A stretch of 64,000 bases of DNA from an uncultured Clostridia bacterium. GTDB lineage: Bacteria > Bacillota > Clostridia > Christensenellales > Pumilibacteraceae. How positions within the stretch are numbered: the stretch's first letter is position 1; each line of letters starts with the position of its first letter. The translations under genes were made by a program, and so were the position numbers. The notes beneath the pieces were generated by a model. The model searched no databases, had not been told where the DNA came from, and saw only the letters and a program-made list of their open reading frames with translations. Below, piece after piece: positions 55,327-63,885 of the stretch. Where the stretch lies: NCBI GenBank assembly GCA_934270565.1, contig CAKQPR010000002.1:183125-247124 (forward strand). Reading direction: 5' to 3'.

Positions 55327-56901
55327 ATGAACAAAGAAAGTAAAAAGGTATTACGGCGCAAGCTTATAGTGCTCGGTATAATGCTTGCGGTTCTGTTCGG
55401 CTCGATCGCCGTTGCGGGGATAGCCAAGCGCGGAGATTTTCTTGCCGTCGCTTACGCCGAAGAAGTAAACACTTCCGAGTGGGAAGTAGTTAAAACGGAG
55501 TATAAATTCGTGGGTGGAACAGTTTCATTTGATAATAGCCCTTTGAACTCTCGCGCGACCACGTCAATAATTATTAACGATGGGAAAATATATGCTTCAA
55601 TGACATTTACGGATCTGTCTGTGGAAAGCGGTTACGATATCACGGATTTTCCGTATTTGTTTAGTTGGGAATTTGGTCTTTATGACAATTTAAACGGCAA
55701 CGTTTATTCAACTAATTTACATTTTACTCCTCTTGCAAGCACTTGTAGTGTCGGTGATACTGTCTCGGGTATATTGTCGGTTTCGGACTTCTCAGACGTT
55801 ACAGGTTCGAATTTTTCTAACGTTCTTAACGGTGTAGTGTCCGCTACTAATTTTGCATATGCAGGTTCCCCTTCACAACTGTTTCAAGTTGCCTACATTT
55901 CAGGTCTAACTATAAGCGAAACAAAGTACTACAAACTTCCCACCGCACCGGAAAAGGAAGGCTACGTTTTCACCGGTTGGTACACGGACGAAGCGTGCAC
56001 GAATAAGTACACCGGCACAACAGTAACCGCGGATACCGCGCTTTACGCGGGGTACGAAAAGCAAATCCTCACCGTCACGCTCGACAACGACGGCGCGACG
56101 GAGACAACGACCGTCGAGTACGGAAACACCGTAACGCTTCCGGATAAAACGAAAGACGGTTACGACTTCCTCGGCTGGTACTTCTCCGACGATACAAAGT
56201 ATGTCGATCAGGCTATAATTTCGAACGTTACTCTCACCGCAAAGTACCGTAAAAAGCCCGTTATAACCCTCGACAACAACGGCACAACCGAAACCCTTAC
56301 CGTCGAGTATAACGAAGCGGCTTCGCTTCCGACTAAGACGAAAACGGGATATACCTTCCTCGGTTGGTTTCTTCCCGACGGCACGAAGTACGACGGACAA
56401 GCCGTGACTTCCGATCTTACGCTTACCGCGAAGTTCGAAGTCATTATGCTGAAAGTCCGTTTCTTCGTGGACGACGCGGAATATAAGTCGGTCGAAGTTC
56501 CCTACGGCTCGAAGTTTTCCGAAGCGGTAGAAAAGGCAAGTCTGAAGCAAAGCTCGGTCAAGTCCGTTATCCGGCTCGCTTCCGTTGCCGGCGAAGGCGA
56601 AGAAACTCCCGCCGAAGATCAGACGATCCCCGAAGAACTCACTTCGGATATAAAGGCGAACGTTGACGTTTCCGCGCTCGACGCTGCTAAAGAACAGACT
56701 ACAAGCTGGTTCAAGGCAACGTGGGAAAAGATCGCGGACTTCTTCGTTAACCTTTGGGCGAAGATTTCTGGCTTCTTCGTTACGGCGTGGGAAGCCGTTT
56801 GCAATCACTTCCGCAACAACTGGAAATGGTACGCGATCGGCGGCGGGTCTGCCATAGGACTTGCGATCGTGATTGCCGTTATTTGCAAAGTAAGGAGATA
56901 A
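55327..56901 (+). CDS. exported prophage protein with InlB-type repeats and C-terminal anchor
   Basis: 524 aa. Signal peptide (residues about 12-44, ending AYA), a beta-rich N-terminal domain (50-200), three to four InlB/Flg_new repeats (GWYTDEACTNKY, GWYFSDDTKYVDQ, GWFLPDGTKYDGQ, each followed by LTAKY/F), an acidic linker, amphipathic aromatic helices (about 450-495) and a membrane helix with a basic tail (IGLAIVIAVICKVRR). The layout suits a filamentous-phage tip or adsorption protein, with InlB repeats, known from Gram-positive adhesins, as the receptor-binding part. Function is inferred. Confidence 0.7.
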   Translation: MNKESKKVLRRKLIVLGIMLAVLFGSIAVAGIAKRGDFLAVAYAEEVNTSEWEVVKTEYKFVGGTVSFDNSPLNSRATTSIIINDGKIYASMTFTDLSVESGYDITDFPYLFSWEFGLYDNLNGNVYSTNLHFTPLASTCSVGDTVSGILSVSDFSDVTGSNFSNVLNGVVSATNFAYAGSPSQLFQVAYISGLTISETKYYKLPTAPEKEGYVFTGWYTDEACTNKYTGTTVTADTALYAGYEKQILTVTLDNDGATETTTVEYGNTVTLPDKTKDGYDFLGWYFSDDTKYVDQAIISNVTLTAKYRKKPVITLDNNGTTETLTVEYNEAASLPTKTKTGYTFLGWFLPDGTKYDGQAVTSDLTLTAKFEVIMLKVRFFVDDAEYKSVEVPYGSKFSEAVEKASLKQSSVKSVIRLASVAGEGEETPAEDQTIPEELTSDIKANVDVSALDAAKEQTTSWFKATWEKIADFFVNLWAKISGFFVTAWEAVCNHFRNNWKWYAIGGGSAIGLAIVIAVICKVRR

Positions 56902-56905
56902 ACCT

Positions 56906-57463
56906 ATGAAAGCCGCAAAAGCCATAACGTACATAATCGTCACGGTTGCGATCTTAGCCGTTCTTGCCGCCATAGGGTACTTCGTGTATAACTTCGTCCG
57001 CAACGGACAAAAGAGTTTTTACCTTAGCTACGGCAACGAAAAGATCCTCGCGGGAACGAACGAAATCGAGCTCCCGTCGAACACCACCGTGTTCTTTACC
57101 GGACGAACGATCGCGGGAGTAAGCGACGAAAGCACGCAGGTCGAGAACTACACCGTGTCTGTCGTTCCCACGCAAAAGCTCGTTACGGCGATCAGGTACC
57201 GCGTGGGCGAAGAAAAGGAAACTTACCTCAGCGGAGATACGGACTTTTCCAAAGCGTTCAAGGTCAGCAAGAAAGGCGCGACTTTCTCGGTGTTTATTCC
57301 GGTGGAGCTCGAGCTCAGAGCGGCTATATCCGAAGCGATCGGCAAAGACCTTTCTTCGGTTACGGGAACGCCGACGGACAAAGGCAATTATTTCGAGCTC
57401 AGAGTCGTATACGCGGCGGAAAACGCAACCGTAATTATCCCTCTAAATCTTACTCTCGTTTAG
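56906..57463 (+). CDS. prophage membrane-anchored protein of unknown function
   Basis: 185 aa with one N-terminal membrane segment (about residues 7-30) and a beta-rich exterior part. Four bases after the InlB-repeat gene and ten before the large virion-type gene, so probably part of the same structural module. No family recognised. Confidence 0.6.
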   Translation: MKAAKAITYIIVTVAILAVLAAIGYFVYNFVRNGQKSFYLSYGNEKILAGTNEIELPSNTTVFFTGRTIAGVSDESTQVENYTVSVVPTQKLVTAIRYRVGEEKETYLSGDTDFSKAFKVSKKGATFSVFIPVELELRAAISEAIGKDLSSVTGTPTDKGNYFELRVVYAAENATVIIPLNLTLV

Positions 57464-57473
57464 GCGGTGCGCT

Positions 57474-59468
57474 ATGAAACGAAACACGTTACATATCCGA
57501 AGCTTTATTCTTTCGCTCTTTATGCTTCTTACGATCCTGTTCGGGTCGTGGGGAGCTTTCGCCTATGCCGAAGAACCGGAGAACGCGCTCGATCTCGACG
57601 GTACGGACGTTATATCCGACCTCACCGGCGGGGTTATAGACGGCAAGAATTTCGACATAACCGACTACGCTTTCGACAGCTCCGGCAAAACGACGGTGTT
57701 TTCGGTGCTCGAATATTGTTACGCGTTCCGCGAGTCCGAGCAGGACAATTACGGGCTTTACGTTTACGTTCATAACCCGACGGCTGTAAAGTTCGTAGGT
57801 GAAAGCGAGCTCAACAACATTTCGCTTGCCACGGCAAAGAATCCGGAGCATTACGACGTTTACCCGCTTAAGTTCCTCAACAACTCGAACACCGAGTATA
57901 AAGGGCTGTTTTACAAGTACAAGGTCATTTTGACCGACGATCAGAAGAAGAACGTTCTTTCGTCGCTCAACAGCGCCGAACGCCTGTATAACGTAGCCGA
58001 AATAAATCTCCTCGTCGAAGGCGAAACGAACGCGGACTCCGTTATTGTAGAGAAGAAATTCTATTACAAGGGCTATGCCGCGGGGTACGGCTTCGATCCT
58101 AAGGACGAAAGCACGCTTTCCTGTTTTACGGATCGTCTCGACGTTATTTCGCTCGAGTGTCACCCCACGACGTTCCGCCCCGCCGGCACGAACGGCAAGA
58201 ACGACTACACGCAGGACAGCCTGCATAGCGTGTATTTCACGCTTCCGAAGAAGTTCGTTTCGAGTTATGGGAAAATGGTCGGCGCCAAAGGTCGGTTCAA
58301 ACGAGCTACGCTCGCTCCGTTCCTCGTTACGGGCAATCAAGAAGCGTATAACGCGATCTTACCTATGCTCGGCAAAGAAGTCAATGCCGACAACCTTAAT
58401 TATCAGTATTATGGCGCGTACAACCGTGTGCTTATCCCTGGTGCCGATATCAATGTGTATATTCTGTATTATGGCTATGCATATAATTTGTGGGATAATG
58501 ATGCTTCTGCTTTTAAGCAGACCCATTATGGCGAAGATATGTCTGTTTTGTACATGATGTTCAATGCCGGAGAAGGTACGGACAGCGCGGACAATTACAC
58601 CGTAAGATCCGAAGATATTTTATCCGCCCTTAAGGAAAGCAAAACGAAATACGGCGGCGAGCTCGTTCAGGGTAGGTATGCGAAATGTATGTTCGATACA
58701 GTAGATAACGACTACACCGTGTTTGACATACGCACCGGTGACGAACGCTTCGAAGATACCGAATACGATCTTACGAACACGTTGGTTTCCCGTTCGTGGT
58801 GGGACAAGCTTTGGGGGTTGAAAGGCACGGAGTACACCGAGAATTTCAACGGTCTGAAAGGGATCGAGCAAATAACGGACGTTTCCGGAACAGCCGAAGA
58901 AGTCGCTAATCGCTACTACATTTCCAAAGCCGATTGCAACGACTTTAAGAGTGTATACAACAAGGGCGTTCGTCTTAACGGTGACGATATGTATGTTTTA
59001 CGTTATGACGTCTCCGATTACGTTTCGCAGGAAGCAACGTTGCGAAAAGCAACAGTAAATGCTTTGGGAAAACGATTAGTTGGTGTGGTCGATACAAACG
59101 CATATTTCGCGCAAGAGGACGTGCACCTCGATTTCGAAATAATCGACATAACAATGTACAACGGTGAATACCACGTTATTCCGGTCGCTATGAATCCGAT
59201 CGACGTTATTCCCGCCGCCACTCCGCCGGTATATACGAAGTCTGACAGTTTCTGGGATCCGAGCAACTGGCTTATGTGGTTGCTTATAGCCGTAGCTTCG
59301 GTCGTGCTTCTGATCGTGCTTTTGCCGTTCCTGCCGACGATACTTTCGGTTATAGTCAAGGTTATAGTCTGGATCGTAAAAGCCATATTTTGGATCGTGA
59401 CGTTACCGTTCCGAGGTATAGCCGCGCTTATACGAACAATTAAGGAACATAGAGAGGACAGAAGATGA
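57474..59468 (+). CDS. large exported prophage structural protein, candidate minor coat protein
   Basis: 664 aa. Signal peptide (1-32, ending AYA), a long extracellular part with many Tyr/Asn, and two closely spaced hydrophobic segments at about 600-655 followed by a basic cytosolic tail (RTIKEHREDRR). Size, order and topology (export, large ectodomain, C-terminal anchor) correspond to pIII-type proteins of filamentous phages. A stretch near 58300-58560 is more AT-rich than the surroundings, perhaps recently exchanged. Overlaps the next gene as ATGA. Confidence 0.65.
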   Translation: MKRNTLHIRSFILSLFMLLTILFGSWGAFAYAEEPENALDLDGTDVISDLTGGVIDGKNFDITDYAFDSSGKTTVFSVLEYCYAFRESEQDNYGLYVYVHNPTAVKFVGESELNNISLATAKNPEHYDVYPLKFLNNSNTEYKGLFYKYKVILTDDQKKNVLSSLNSAERLYNVAEINLLVEGETNADSVIVEKKFYYKGYAAGYGFDPKDESTLSCFTDRLDVISLECHPTTFRPAGTNGKNDYTQDSLHSVYFTLPKKFVSSYGKMVGAKGRFKRATLAPFLVTGNQEAYNAILPMLGKEVNADNLNYQYYGAYNRVLIPGADINVYILYYGYAYNLWDNDASAFKQTHYGEDMSVLYMMFNAGEGTDSADNYTVRSEDILSALKESKTKYGGELVQGRYAKCMFDTVDNDYTVFDIRTGDERFEDTEYDLTNTLVSRSWWDKLWGLKGTEYTENFNGLKGIEQITDVSGTAEEVANRYYISKADCNDFKSVYNKGVRLNGDDMYVLRYDVSDYVSQEATLRKATVNALGKRLVGVVDTNAYFAQEDVHLDFEIIDITMYNGEYHVIPVAMNPIDVIPAATPPVYTKSDSFWDPSNWLMWLLIAVASVVLLIVLLPFLPTILSVIVKVIVWIVKAIFWIVTLPFRGIAALIRTIKEHREDRR

Positions 59469-59848
59469 CGAAATCCAACCGCAGAAGAACTTTAACCGAA
59501 GCGCAGAAACGCGCTATGATCCGCCGCAAAGCAGCTGAAAACACACGGAAAAAGAAAAAGTCCGGCAATTCCAAACGTGTGGAAGCGCCGTACCCGCATT
59601 TCCGGTATTATAGAAAGTCCGGTCACCCCGCGTTGATCGTCGGAGAACAGAAAACCGGAGACGTGGACGAGTATAAGTACCGAAAAGTAATGCACGCGGA
59701 ACGCGACGGCAACCGTCCGAACGAAAAGGTTTATCCGAACCCGAACCCGAAAGATCCGGATCCTATGTATATAGGTAAGCGCGTCAAACACGACGAAAAG
59801 AAACGGTTTGAGGAAAAGCCTTTGCCGTGGAAGTATCCGAAGAAATAA
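59465..59848 (+). CDS. basic prophage protein next to the Zot module
   Basis: 127 aa, very basic N-terminus (RRRTLTEAQKRAMIRRK, NTRKKKKSG), then conserved-looking HFRYYRKSGHPALIVGEQ, DEYKYRKVMHAERDG and PNPNPKDPDPMYIGKRVKHD. No membrane segment. Translationally coupled to the gene before. Its stop codon overlaps the end of the opposite-strand small RNA. Family not firmly recognised; likely a cytosolic assembly or DNA-binding factor. Confidence 0.55.
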   Translation: MTKSNRRRTLTEAQKRAMIRRKAAENTRKKKKSGNSKRVEAPYPHFRYYRKSGHPALIVGEQKTGDVDEYKYRKVMHAERDGNRPNEKVYPNPNPKDPDPMYIGKRVKHDEKKRFEEKPLPWKYPKK

Positions 59849-59910
59849 AAAAAGTAGCGTCCACAAGAAGCCTTACCCTCTCGCATTTGGGACGAAACCC
59901 ACGCTACCTT
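59847..59910 (-). ncRNA. opposite-strand small RNA of the prophage
   Basis: A complete minimal transcription unit on the minus strand: consensus promoter (59917-59945), start near 59910, and 7-bp arms GTAGCGT / ACGCTAC (59901-59907 with 59854-59860) followed directly by seven T. An inner hairpin TGGG/CCCA lies within. The predicted RNA is about 64 nt and carries no start codon with a ribosome site. It is antisense to the junction between the 127-aa gene and the Zot gene, so it may control Zot translation or copy number. No known RNA family recognised. Confidence 0.7.
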
Positions 59911-59916
59911 GCTTAT

Positions 59917-59945
59917 ATTCTACCACACAAAACCGCATTTGTCAA
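59917..59945 (-). promoter_or_regulatory. sigma-A promoter of the small RNA
   Basis: Minus strand TTGACA (59940-59945), 17-bp spacer, TAGAAT (59917-59922). It points against all structural genes. Confidence 0.75.
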
Positions 59946-59964
59946 CGAAAAGGGAGTAAAAACC

Positions 59965-60768
59965 GTGATTAACATTGTTTTCGGCAAGCCGGGAGCCGGC
60001 AAAACCGCCTTTATGGTAAGCCAAGCGCTCGAATACTTAACGCCCGGTGCGAAAAACCGCGATCTTCTTAACGCGTGCCGGAACGACGTTGCCGCCGTAA
60101 ACGCGCTCGGTTACGACTTCCCCGAACCCGACGAGGCTCCCGTTTACAGTAACTTTCCGATCCGCGCGCACGTAGGCTACGAACGTTACGCCGAAACGTT
60201 CTACGTGGACGGCTTTCACCTCGGGTTTCAGAACCCCGACGTCAAAGTCATTCCCGTTCTTCCTCACGCCGTCATCTTTCTGAGCGAAGCTCAACGCTAC
60301 TACAACTCGCGTAAAAGCAAGGATCTTCCCGACTGGGTTTCGCGTTGGTACGAAGAACACCGGCACGCCGATCTTCAGATCTGGCTCGACGTTCAGCGCC
60401 CCGGGCTTATAGACCTCAATATCCGCGAGCTTTGCGGGCGCTTCTTCGAAATCGAGGATATGGAGAACGTTCACGACGAAAAAGGCACGATCATTGCCAA
60501 CAAATTCAACGTCAAAGTGTTCGGATCGTGGGCGCACGTAGACAAATACCTTTCTTCCGGATTTTCAGACAACGCCGAACGGAAAACGATCGTTCATCAC
60601 GGCAACGTGTTTAAGGCTTACGAAAGCCGGTGCTACTTCAATCAATTCATACCGAAAGGGGCGGAATACTCAACTCTCAGACACACGTTCTCGGACGATC
60701 CCGTCGCTCAGACCGAGCTCGGGAGAGAATTGTATTCGCAACTTCCGCCGAAGGGGTTCTATAAATGA
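59965..60768 (+). CDS. Zot/pI-like filamentous phage assembly ATPase
   Basis: 267 aa from GTG 59965 (GGGAG 8 nt upstream; a longer frame would run through the small-RNA locus). INIVFGKPGAGKTAFMV is the Walker A of Zonula-occludens-toxin/gene-I proteins; the Walker B strand reads AVIFLSEAQRYYNSR (Ser where DEAQ is usual), and HADLQIWLDVQRPGLIDLNIREL matches the sensor region. These ATPases drive extrusion of the phage filament. No membrane segment is obvious, unlike Proteobacterial pI. ATGA overlap with the next gene. Confidence 0.85.
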   Translation: MINIVFGKPGAGKTAFMVSQALEYLTPGAKNRDLLNACRNDVAAVNALGYDFPEPDEAPVYSNFPIRAHVGYERYAETFYVDGFHLGFQNPDVKVIPVLPHAVIFLSEAQRYYNSRKSKDLPDWVSRWYEEHRHADLQIWLDVQRPGLIDLNIRELCGRFFEIEDMENVHDEKGTIIANKFNVKVFGSWAHVDKYLSSGFSDNAERKTIVHHGNVFKAYESRCYFNQFIPKGAEYSTLRHTFSDDPVAQTELGRELYSQLPPKGFYK

Positions 60769-61208
60769 CGATTTACGAGCTTAACGAAAAATACTTCGAA
60801 CTGTACTCACGGCTTAACGAAAACCGCGAGTTCGTTTCGGCTAATGCGTATAAAGCTATGAGCCGCGCACTCGACAAGCAATACGACGATGAGCTTCGCA
60901 CGCTTACCGGCTCGCTTATGCTCGATACCGCCGAAGCGGACTTCGTTCAGCGCTACCGGATCCGCAAGTATATCCCGCGACGTCTGATCTTCGGATACAA
61001 CCGGATCGGCAAAGCGTTTATGCGACGTTGCAAAGCTGACTTCCGAGAATACCTCGCCGCCGTTCTCGCCGAAACTTCTCCCCCACCGCCCGAAGATCCG
61101 CCGCAAGAACCGGACCGAAAACCGGAAGAACCCGAGAAAACAACCGCTCTGATCGCCGTTCTTCCGACAAAAGAGGTAGCACCGAAAGAGGACGAAACCC
61201 TGCAATAA
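60765..61208 (+). CDS. prophage protein with Pro/Glu-rich tail
   Basis: 147 aa. Helical N-terminal part (YELNEKYFELYSRLNENREF ... ) with a basic patch (RYRIRKYIPRRLIFGYNR), then a Pro/Glu-rich disordered tail (SPPPPEDPPQEPDRKPEEP). No membrane segment. Start codon overlaps the Zot stop (ATGA), implying stoichiometric coupling with Zot, so perhaps an assembly partner. Family not recognised. Confidence 0.55.
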   Translation: MTIYELNEKYFELYSRLNENREFVSANAYKAMSRALDKQYDDELRTLTGSLMLDTAEADFVQRYRIRKYIPRRLIFGYNRIGKAFMRRCKADFREYLAAVLAETSPPPPEDPPQEPDRKPEEPEKTTALIAVLPTKEVAPKEDETLQ

Positions 61209-61581
61209 CGCTTGCTTATTGACTTTCAACGCTTGTGCTACCGATAACTCCCACCCCGCAATATTAACGAGGGGTGCAGGGGGACGAGACCGCGCACGCG
61301 GCGGAACGGAGTTCCGCACGGAGTGTCCGTCCCCTTGCCCTCCTCGCCTTCGCTTCCTCGCCATTGCGGGCAAACTACCCCAGCGTCTACGCCCGCGCTT
61401 GCTCGCAAGCGCGCCCCCACAATGCCGCAAGCAACGGCAAACGAGGCGCGCCCGTGCCGTTGCGCCGGCAAGCCGCCCGCGGCGGCGTCCGTGTTGCCAT
61501 ACTCGATAATGGCAACACTTAACTCACCAAACCCGAAAGGGTTTATTTTGCCGTAATTGAAAAACTCAAAAAGGAGGTTCT
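61209..61581. other. GC-rich hairpin cluster before rep: candidate phage origin / packaging region
   Basis: 373 bp, much richer in GC than its surroundings, without a believable gene. Perfect hairpins: GCGGAAC/GTTCCGC (61301-61317), CGCGCTTGC/GCAAGCGCG (61394-61413), GTGTTGCCAT/ATGGCAACAC (61491-61518) and AAACCC-GAAA-GGGTTT (61529-61544). Filamentous phages keep their ssDNA origins and packaging signal in such an intergenic region. It ends in the AAAGGAGG ribosome site of rep. Confidence 0.6.
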
Positions 61582-62628
61582 ATGATAAATCCAAACACTA
61601 TTACCCCTTACCATTACCAAACGTGCTATGCTCGTACCGGAAACTATAACTGTTGCGACGGTTGCGATCGTTACGACGAGTGTCGCTGGGCTTCTATGAG
61701 CGAAACTTACCGTAAATGCGTATACCGAACGCGAAAAACTTTCAGCGCCGAAAACTATTGCGCGACTTGCCCGAATTACCGAAAATGCCGTACCGAACGT
61801 AACCTGCCTTTCAAAATATACACGAAGCGAAACGTCATTCTCAACGCCTATCCGAACTCAGACTACACCGAAGTCATTTACTACAAAGATCCGTTCCTTT
61901 ACCTCGAAGATTCGGGCAACCTCGATCCCGTCGAAAGACAACGTATGATGAGGAAGAACGAAAGCGGCGAATACGTGCCGGTGAACGACGATTTCACCGT
62001 AAGCGCGCTTCAACGCTCGATCCGCAACGCGAGCAAACGCTCGAAAGACTCGTTTTACGGCTATGCGCAAGCCAACGACTGGGCGTACTTCTTCACCCTC
62101 ACCTTTTCGCCCGAAGTCGTAAACCGTTACGACGATAACGCTGTCAAAGCGTTATGGTCGGAATTCGAGCGGTGGTGCAAACGCCGCTCGCCCGACGTCA
62201 AGATCCTCGCCGTTCCCGAACGCCATAAAGACGGCGCGCTTCACTTTCACGGCTTTATGTCCGAAAACCAAAGCATAACGCTTACGCCGTTCGTTGACGA
62301 AAAAACCGGCAAACAGAAAACGTGCGCTTTCGGCTCTCCGCTCTGGAACATAAAAGAATGGACGAACGGCTTTTCTTCCCTCGCTATTATCCCGCCCGAG
62401 AACAACTATGCACGGGTCGCTAACTACGTTATGAAATACATAAGCAAGGACGGAAACATAGGCTACAATCAAAAACGTTTCTACCGCACGCGAAACCTCA
62501 ACTTCAAAAACAAAAGCCTCTTTATTTGCGAACCGGACGAAATCGACGATATGGCTGCCGAACTCGGTCTCGTCCCTATAAAAGAAAACGATCGGATCGT
62601 CGTTTTTAGAAAAGTGATAGAAAAGTAA
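61582..62628 (+). CDS. HUH-type replication initiator (Rep)
   Basis: 348 aa. Nicks the double-stranded origin and starts rolling-circle replication. Motif 1 FFTLTFS (about 172-178), the metal-binding HUH motif GALHFHGFM (His about 219 and 221), and the catalytic Tyr segment NYVMKYISKD (about 282-290) are in the right order and spacing. The N-terminus has a cysteine-rich zinc-binding part (CCDGCDRYDEC ... CATCPNYRKC). Such Reps occur in inoviruses and small mobile elements of Firmicutes. Strong ribosome site. Confidence 0.85.
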   Translation: MINPNTITPYHYQTCYARTGNYNCCDGCDRYDECRWASMSETYRKCVYRTRKTFSAENYCATCPNYRKCRTERNLPFKIYTKRNVILNAYPNSDYTEVIYYKDPFLYLEDSGNLDPVERQRMMRKNESGEYVPVNDDFTVSALQRSIRNASKRSKDSFYGYAQANDWAYFFTLTFSPEVVNRYDDNAVKALWSEFERWCKRRSPDVKILAVPERHKDGALHFHGFMSENQSITLTPFVDEKTGKQKTCAFGSPLWNIKEWTNGFSSLAIIPPENNYARVANYVMKYISKDGNIGYNQKRFYRTRNLNFKNKSLFICEPDEIDDMAAELGLVPIKENDRIVVFRKVIEK

Positions 62629-62662
62629 AAGAAATTTCACGTGCAAAAAAATCCAAAAAACC

Positions 62663-62690
62663 TTGACTTTCGAAAAATCCGTGATATAAT
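62663..62690 (+). promoter_or_regulatory. sigma-A promoter of the integrase
   Basis: TTGACT (62663-62668), 16-bp spacer, TATAAT (62685-62690); leader of about 13 nt with GGGAG before the ATG at 62710. Confidence 0.75.
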
Positions 62691-62709
62691 GGGTTCGAAG
62701 GGAGAAAGT

Positions 62710-63606
62710 ATGAACGCGCAAAACGACGTTAATTTTATTATATCCGCATTATCCGACATTATTGCTCGACTTCAAGGCTTCACCGCCCCGAAGTCGAGTC
62801 TTACGTTCGGCGGCTGGCTCAAAGAATGGTATCGGGTTTATAAGGTTCCGAAACTCAAAGCGTGTAGCCTTTATCAACTCGACGTATGTATCCGCAAACA
62901 CACCCCGCCCGAACTTAAAGCAATGCCGCTCGAAGAACTCGACCCGATCAGACTTCAAACCGCGCTTAACTCGATCGAATCTAACCGTATGAAAAAATAC
63001 ACTTACGACACTTGGTCGGAAGCGTTAAGAAAAGCGTGCGCGCTCGAATACGTCCGCAAAAACGCTATGGACTGCGTAGAACCGGTAAAGCACGTTCGCA
63101 AGATCGGCAAGGCTATGACGGTTGCGCAGCAAGCGGCTTACCTCGAACGGATCCGCGGTCACAAACTCGAAAAACTGTTCCGGTTCTATCTTCTCACCGG
63201 CTGTCGCGTAAGCGAAGCACTCGCCGTCACACCCGCCGACGTTGACGAAGAAAACGGCTTACTCCATATCCGCGGCACGAAAACGCACGACTCCGACCGT
63301 TATATCCCGCTCTTTCCGGAAGTGAAAAAGTTACTTCGGGGAATAAAGCGCAAACGAAACGAGCCGTACTTTCCATACACCCGAAATTACGCTTATGTTC
63401 AGCAATCGCGAATATCCGACTTCACCGTCAAGGATCTTCGGCACACGTTCGCGACCCGTTGCTATGAAAGCGGGATCCCGATCGAGGTTTATAAACGTTG
63501 GCTCGGGCATAGTAAAACCTCGCGTATGACGGAAGCCGTCTACACGCACCTCGACGAAGTACAGTTCCGCGAAGCGAAAAAGTTTACGTTATTCCCGAAG
63601 ATCTAA
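62710..63606 (+). CDS. int: tyrosine recombinase / prophage integrase
   Basis: 298 aa from ATG 62710. N-terminal SAM-like DNA-binding domain (LTFGGWLKEWYRVYKVPKLK ... ), catalytic domain with Arg in LLTGCRVSEAL (about 163), DLRHTFATRC (His-x-x-Arg type box, about 243), WLGHS and the nucleophile Tyr in EAVYTHLD (about 278). Located beside attR in tRNA-Asn, as integrases normally are. Own promoter; its stop overlaps the convergent repressor gene by 4 bp. Confidence 0.93.
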   Translation: MNAQNDVNFIISALSDIIARLQGFTAPKSSLTFGGWLKEWYRVYKVPKLKACSLYQLDVCIRKHTPPELKAMPLEELDPIRLQTALNSIESNRMKKYTYDTWSEALRKACALEYVRKNAMDCVEPVKHVRKIGKAMTVAQQAAYLERIRGHKLEKLFRFYLLTGCRVSEALAVTPADVDEENGLLHIRGTKTHDSDRYIPLFPEVKKLLRGIKRKRNEPYFPYTRNYAYVQQSRISDFTVKDLRHTFATRCYESGIPIEVYKRWLGHSKTSRMTEAVYTHLDEVQFREAKKFTLFPKI

Positions 63607-63803
63607 TCGAGAACGATCAGATCGTTAGGCGTACAATCCAGACACCGACATATTTTTGCGAGGGTGTCGATCGTCGGACAAACGTGTCCGTTTATCCAAC
63701 GTGATACGTTTGGAACCTTTATTCCCAACTTTTCTGCTAAGACTTCTTGCGTGAAACCTCTTTCTTTCATTACTTTCTCTAAAAGAAAATTACAATTTTT
63801 CAT
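63603..63803 (-). CDS. Xre-family repressor of the prophage
   Basis: 66 aa, a bare Cro/CI-type helix-turn-helix: ERGFTQEVLAEKLGIKVPNVSRWINGH followed by a helix with CLDCTPNDLI. Ribosome site AAAGGTG before ATG 63801-63803. Divergent from a strong rightward promoter at 63822; AT-rich near-palindromic DNA (about 63828-63850) lies between and may be its operator. Confidence 0.85.
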   Translation of the reverse strand: MKNCNFLLEKVMKERGFTQEVLAEKLGIKVPNVSRWINGHVCPTIDTLAKICRCLDCTPNDLIVLD

Positions 63804-63821
63804 AAAGCACCTTTAAAAGAT

Positions 63822-63851
63822 TTGACATTAACATATATATTAAGTTATAAT
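63822..63851 (+). promoter_or_regulatory. rightward promoter facing attR and tRNA-Asn
   Basis: TTGACA (63822-63827), 18-bp spacer, TATAAT (63846-63851). In the prophage it points at the host tRNA gene in antisense; in the excised circle it would face the first phage genes across attP. Confidence 0.65.
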
Positions 63852-63885
63852 AGACGTAACATAAGTGTTAAGGTAGTGTCGAAAG

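Noticed and set aside
59827..59964. Longer N-terminus for the Zot-like protein starting at the end of the preceding gene
   Set aside because: It would translate the small-RNA locus; a GTG with GGGAG directly before the conserved INIVFGKPGAGKT is a better start.
61219..61556. Overlapping short frames in the GC-rich region before rep
   Set aside because: Several frames on both strands are open only because of high GC; they overlap each other and the hairpins, with Arg/Pro/Ala-rich translations and no ribosome sites.
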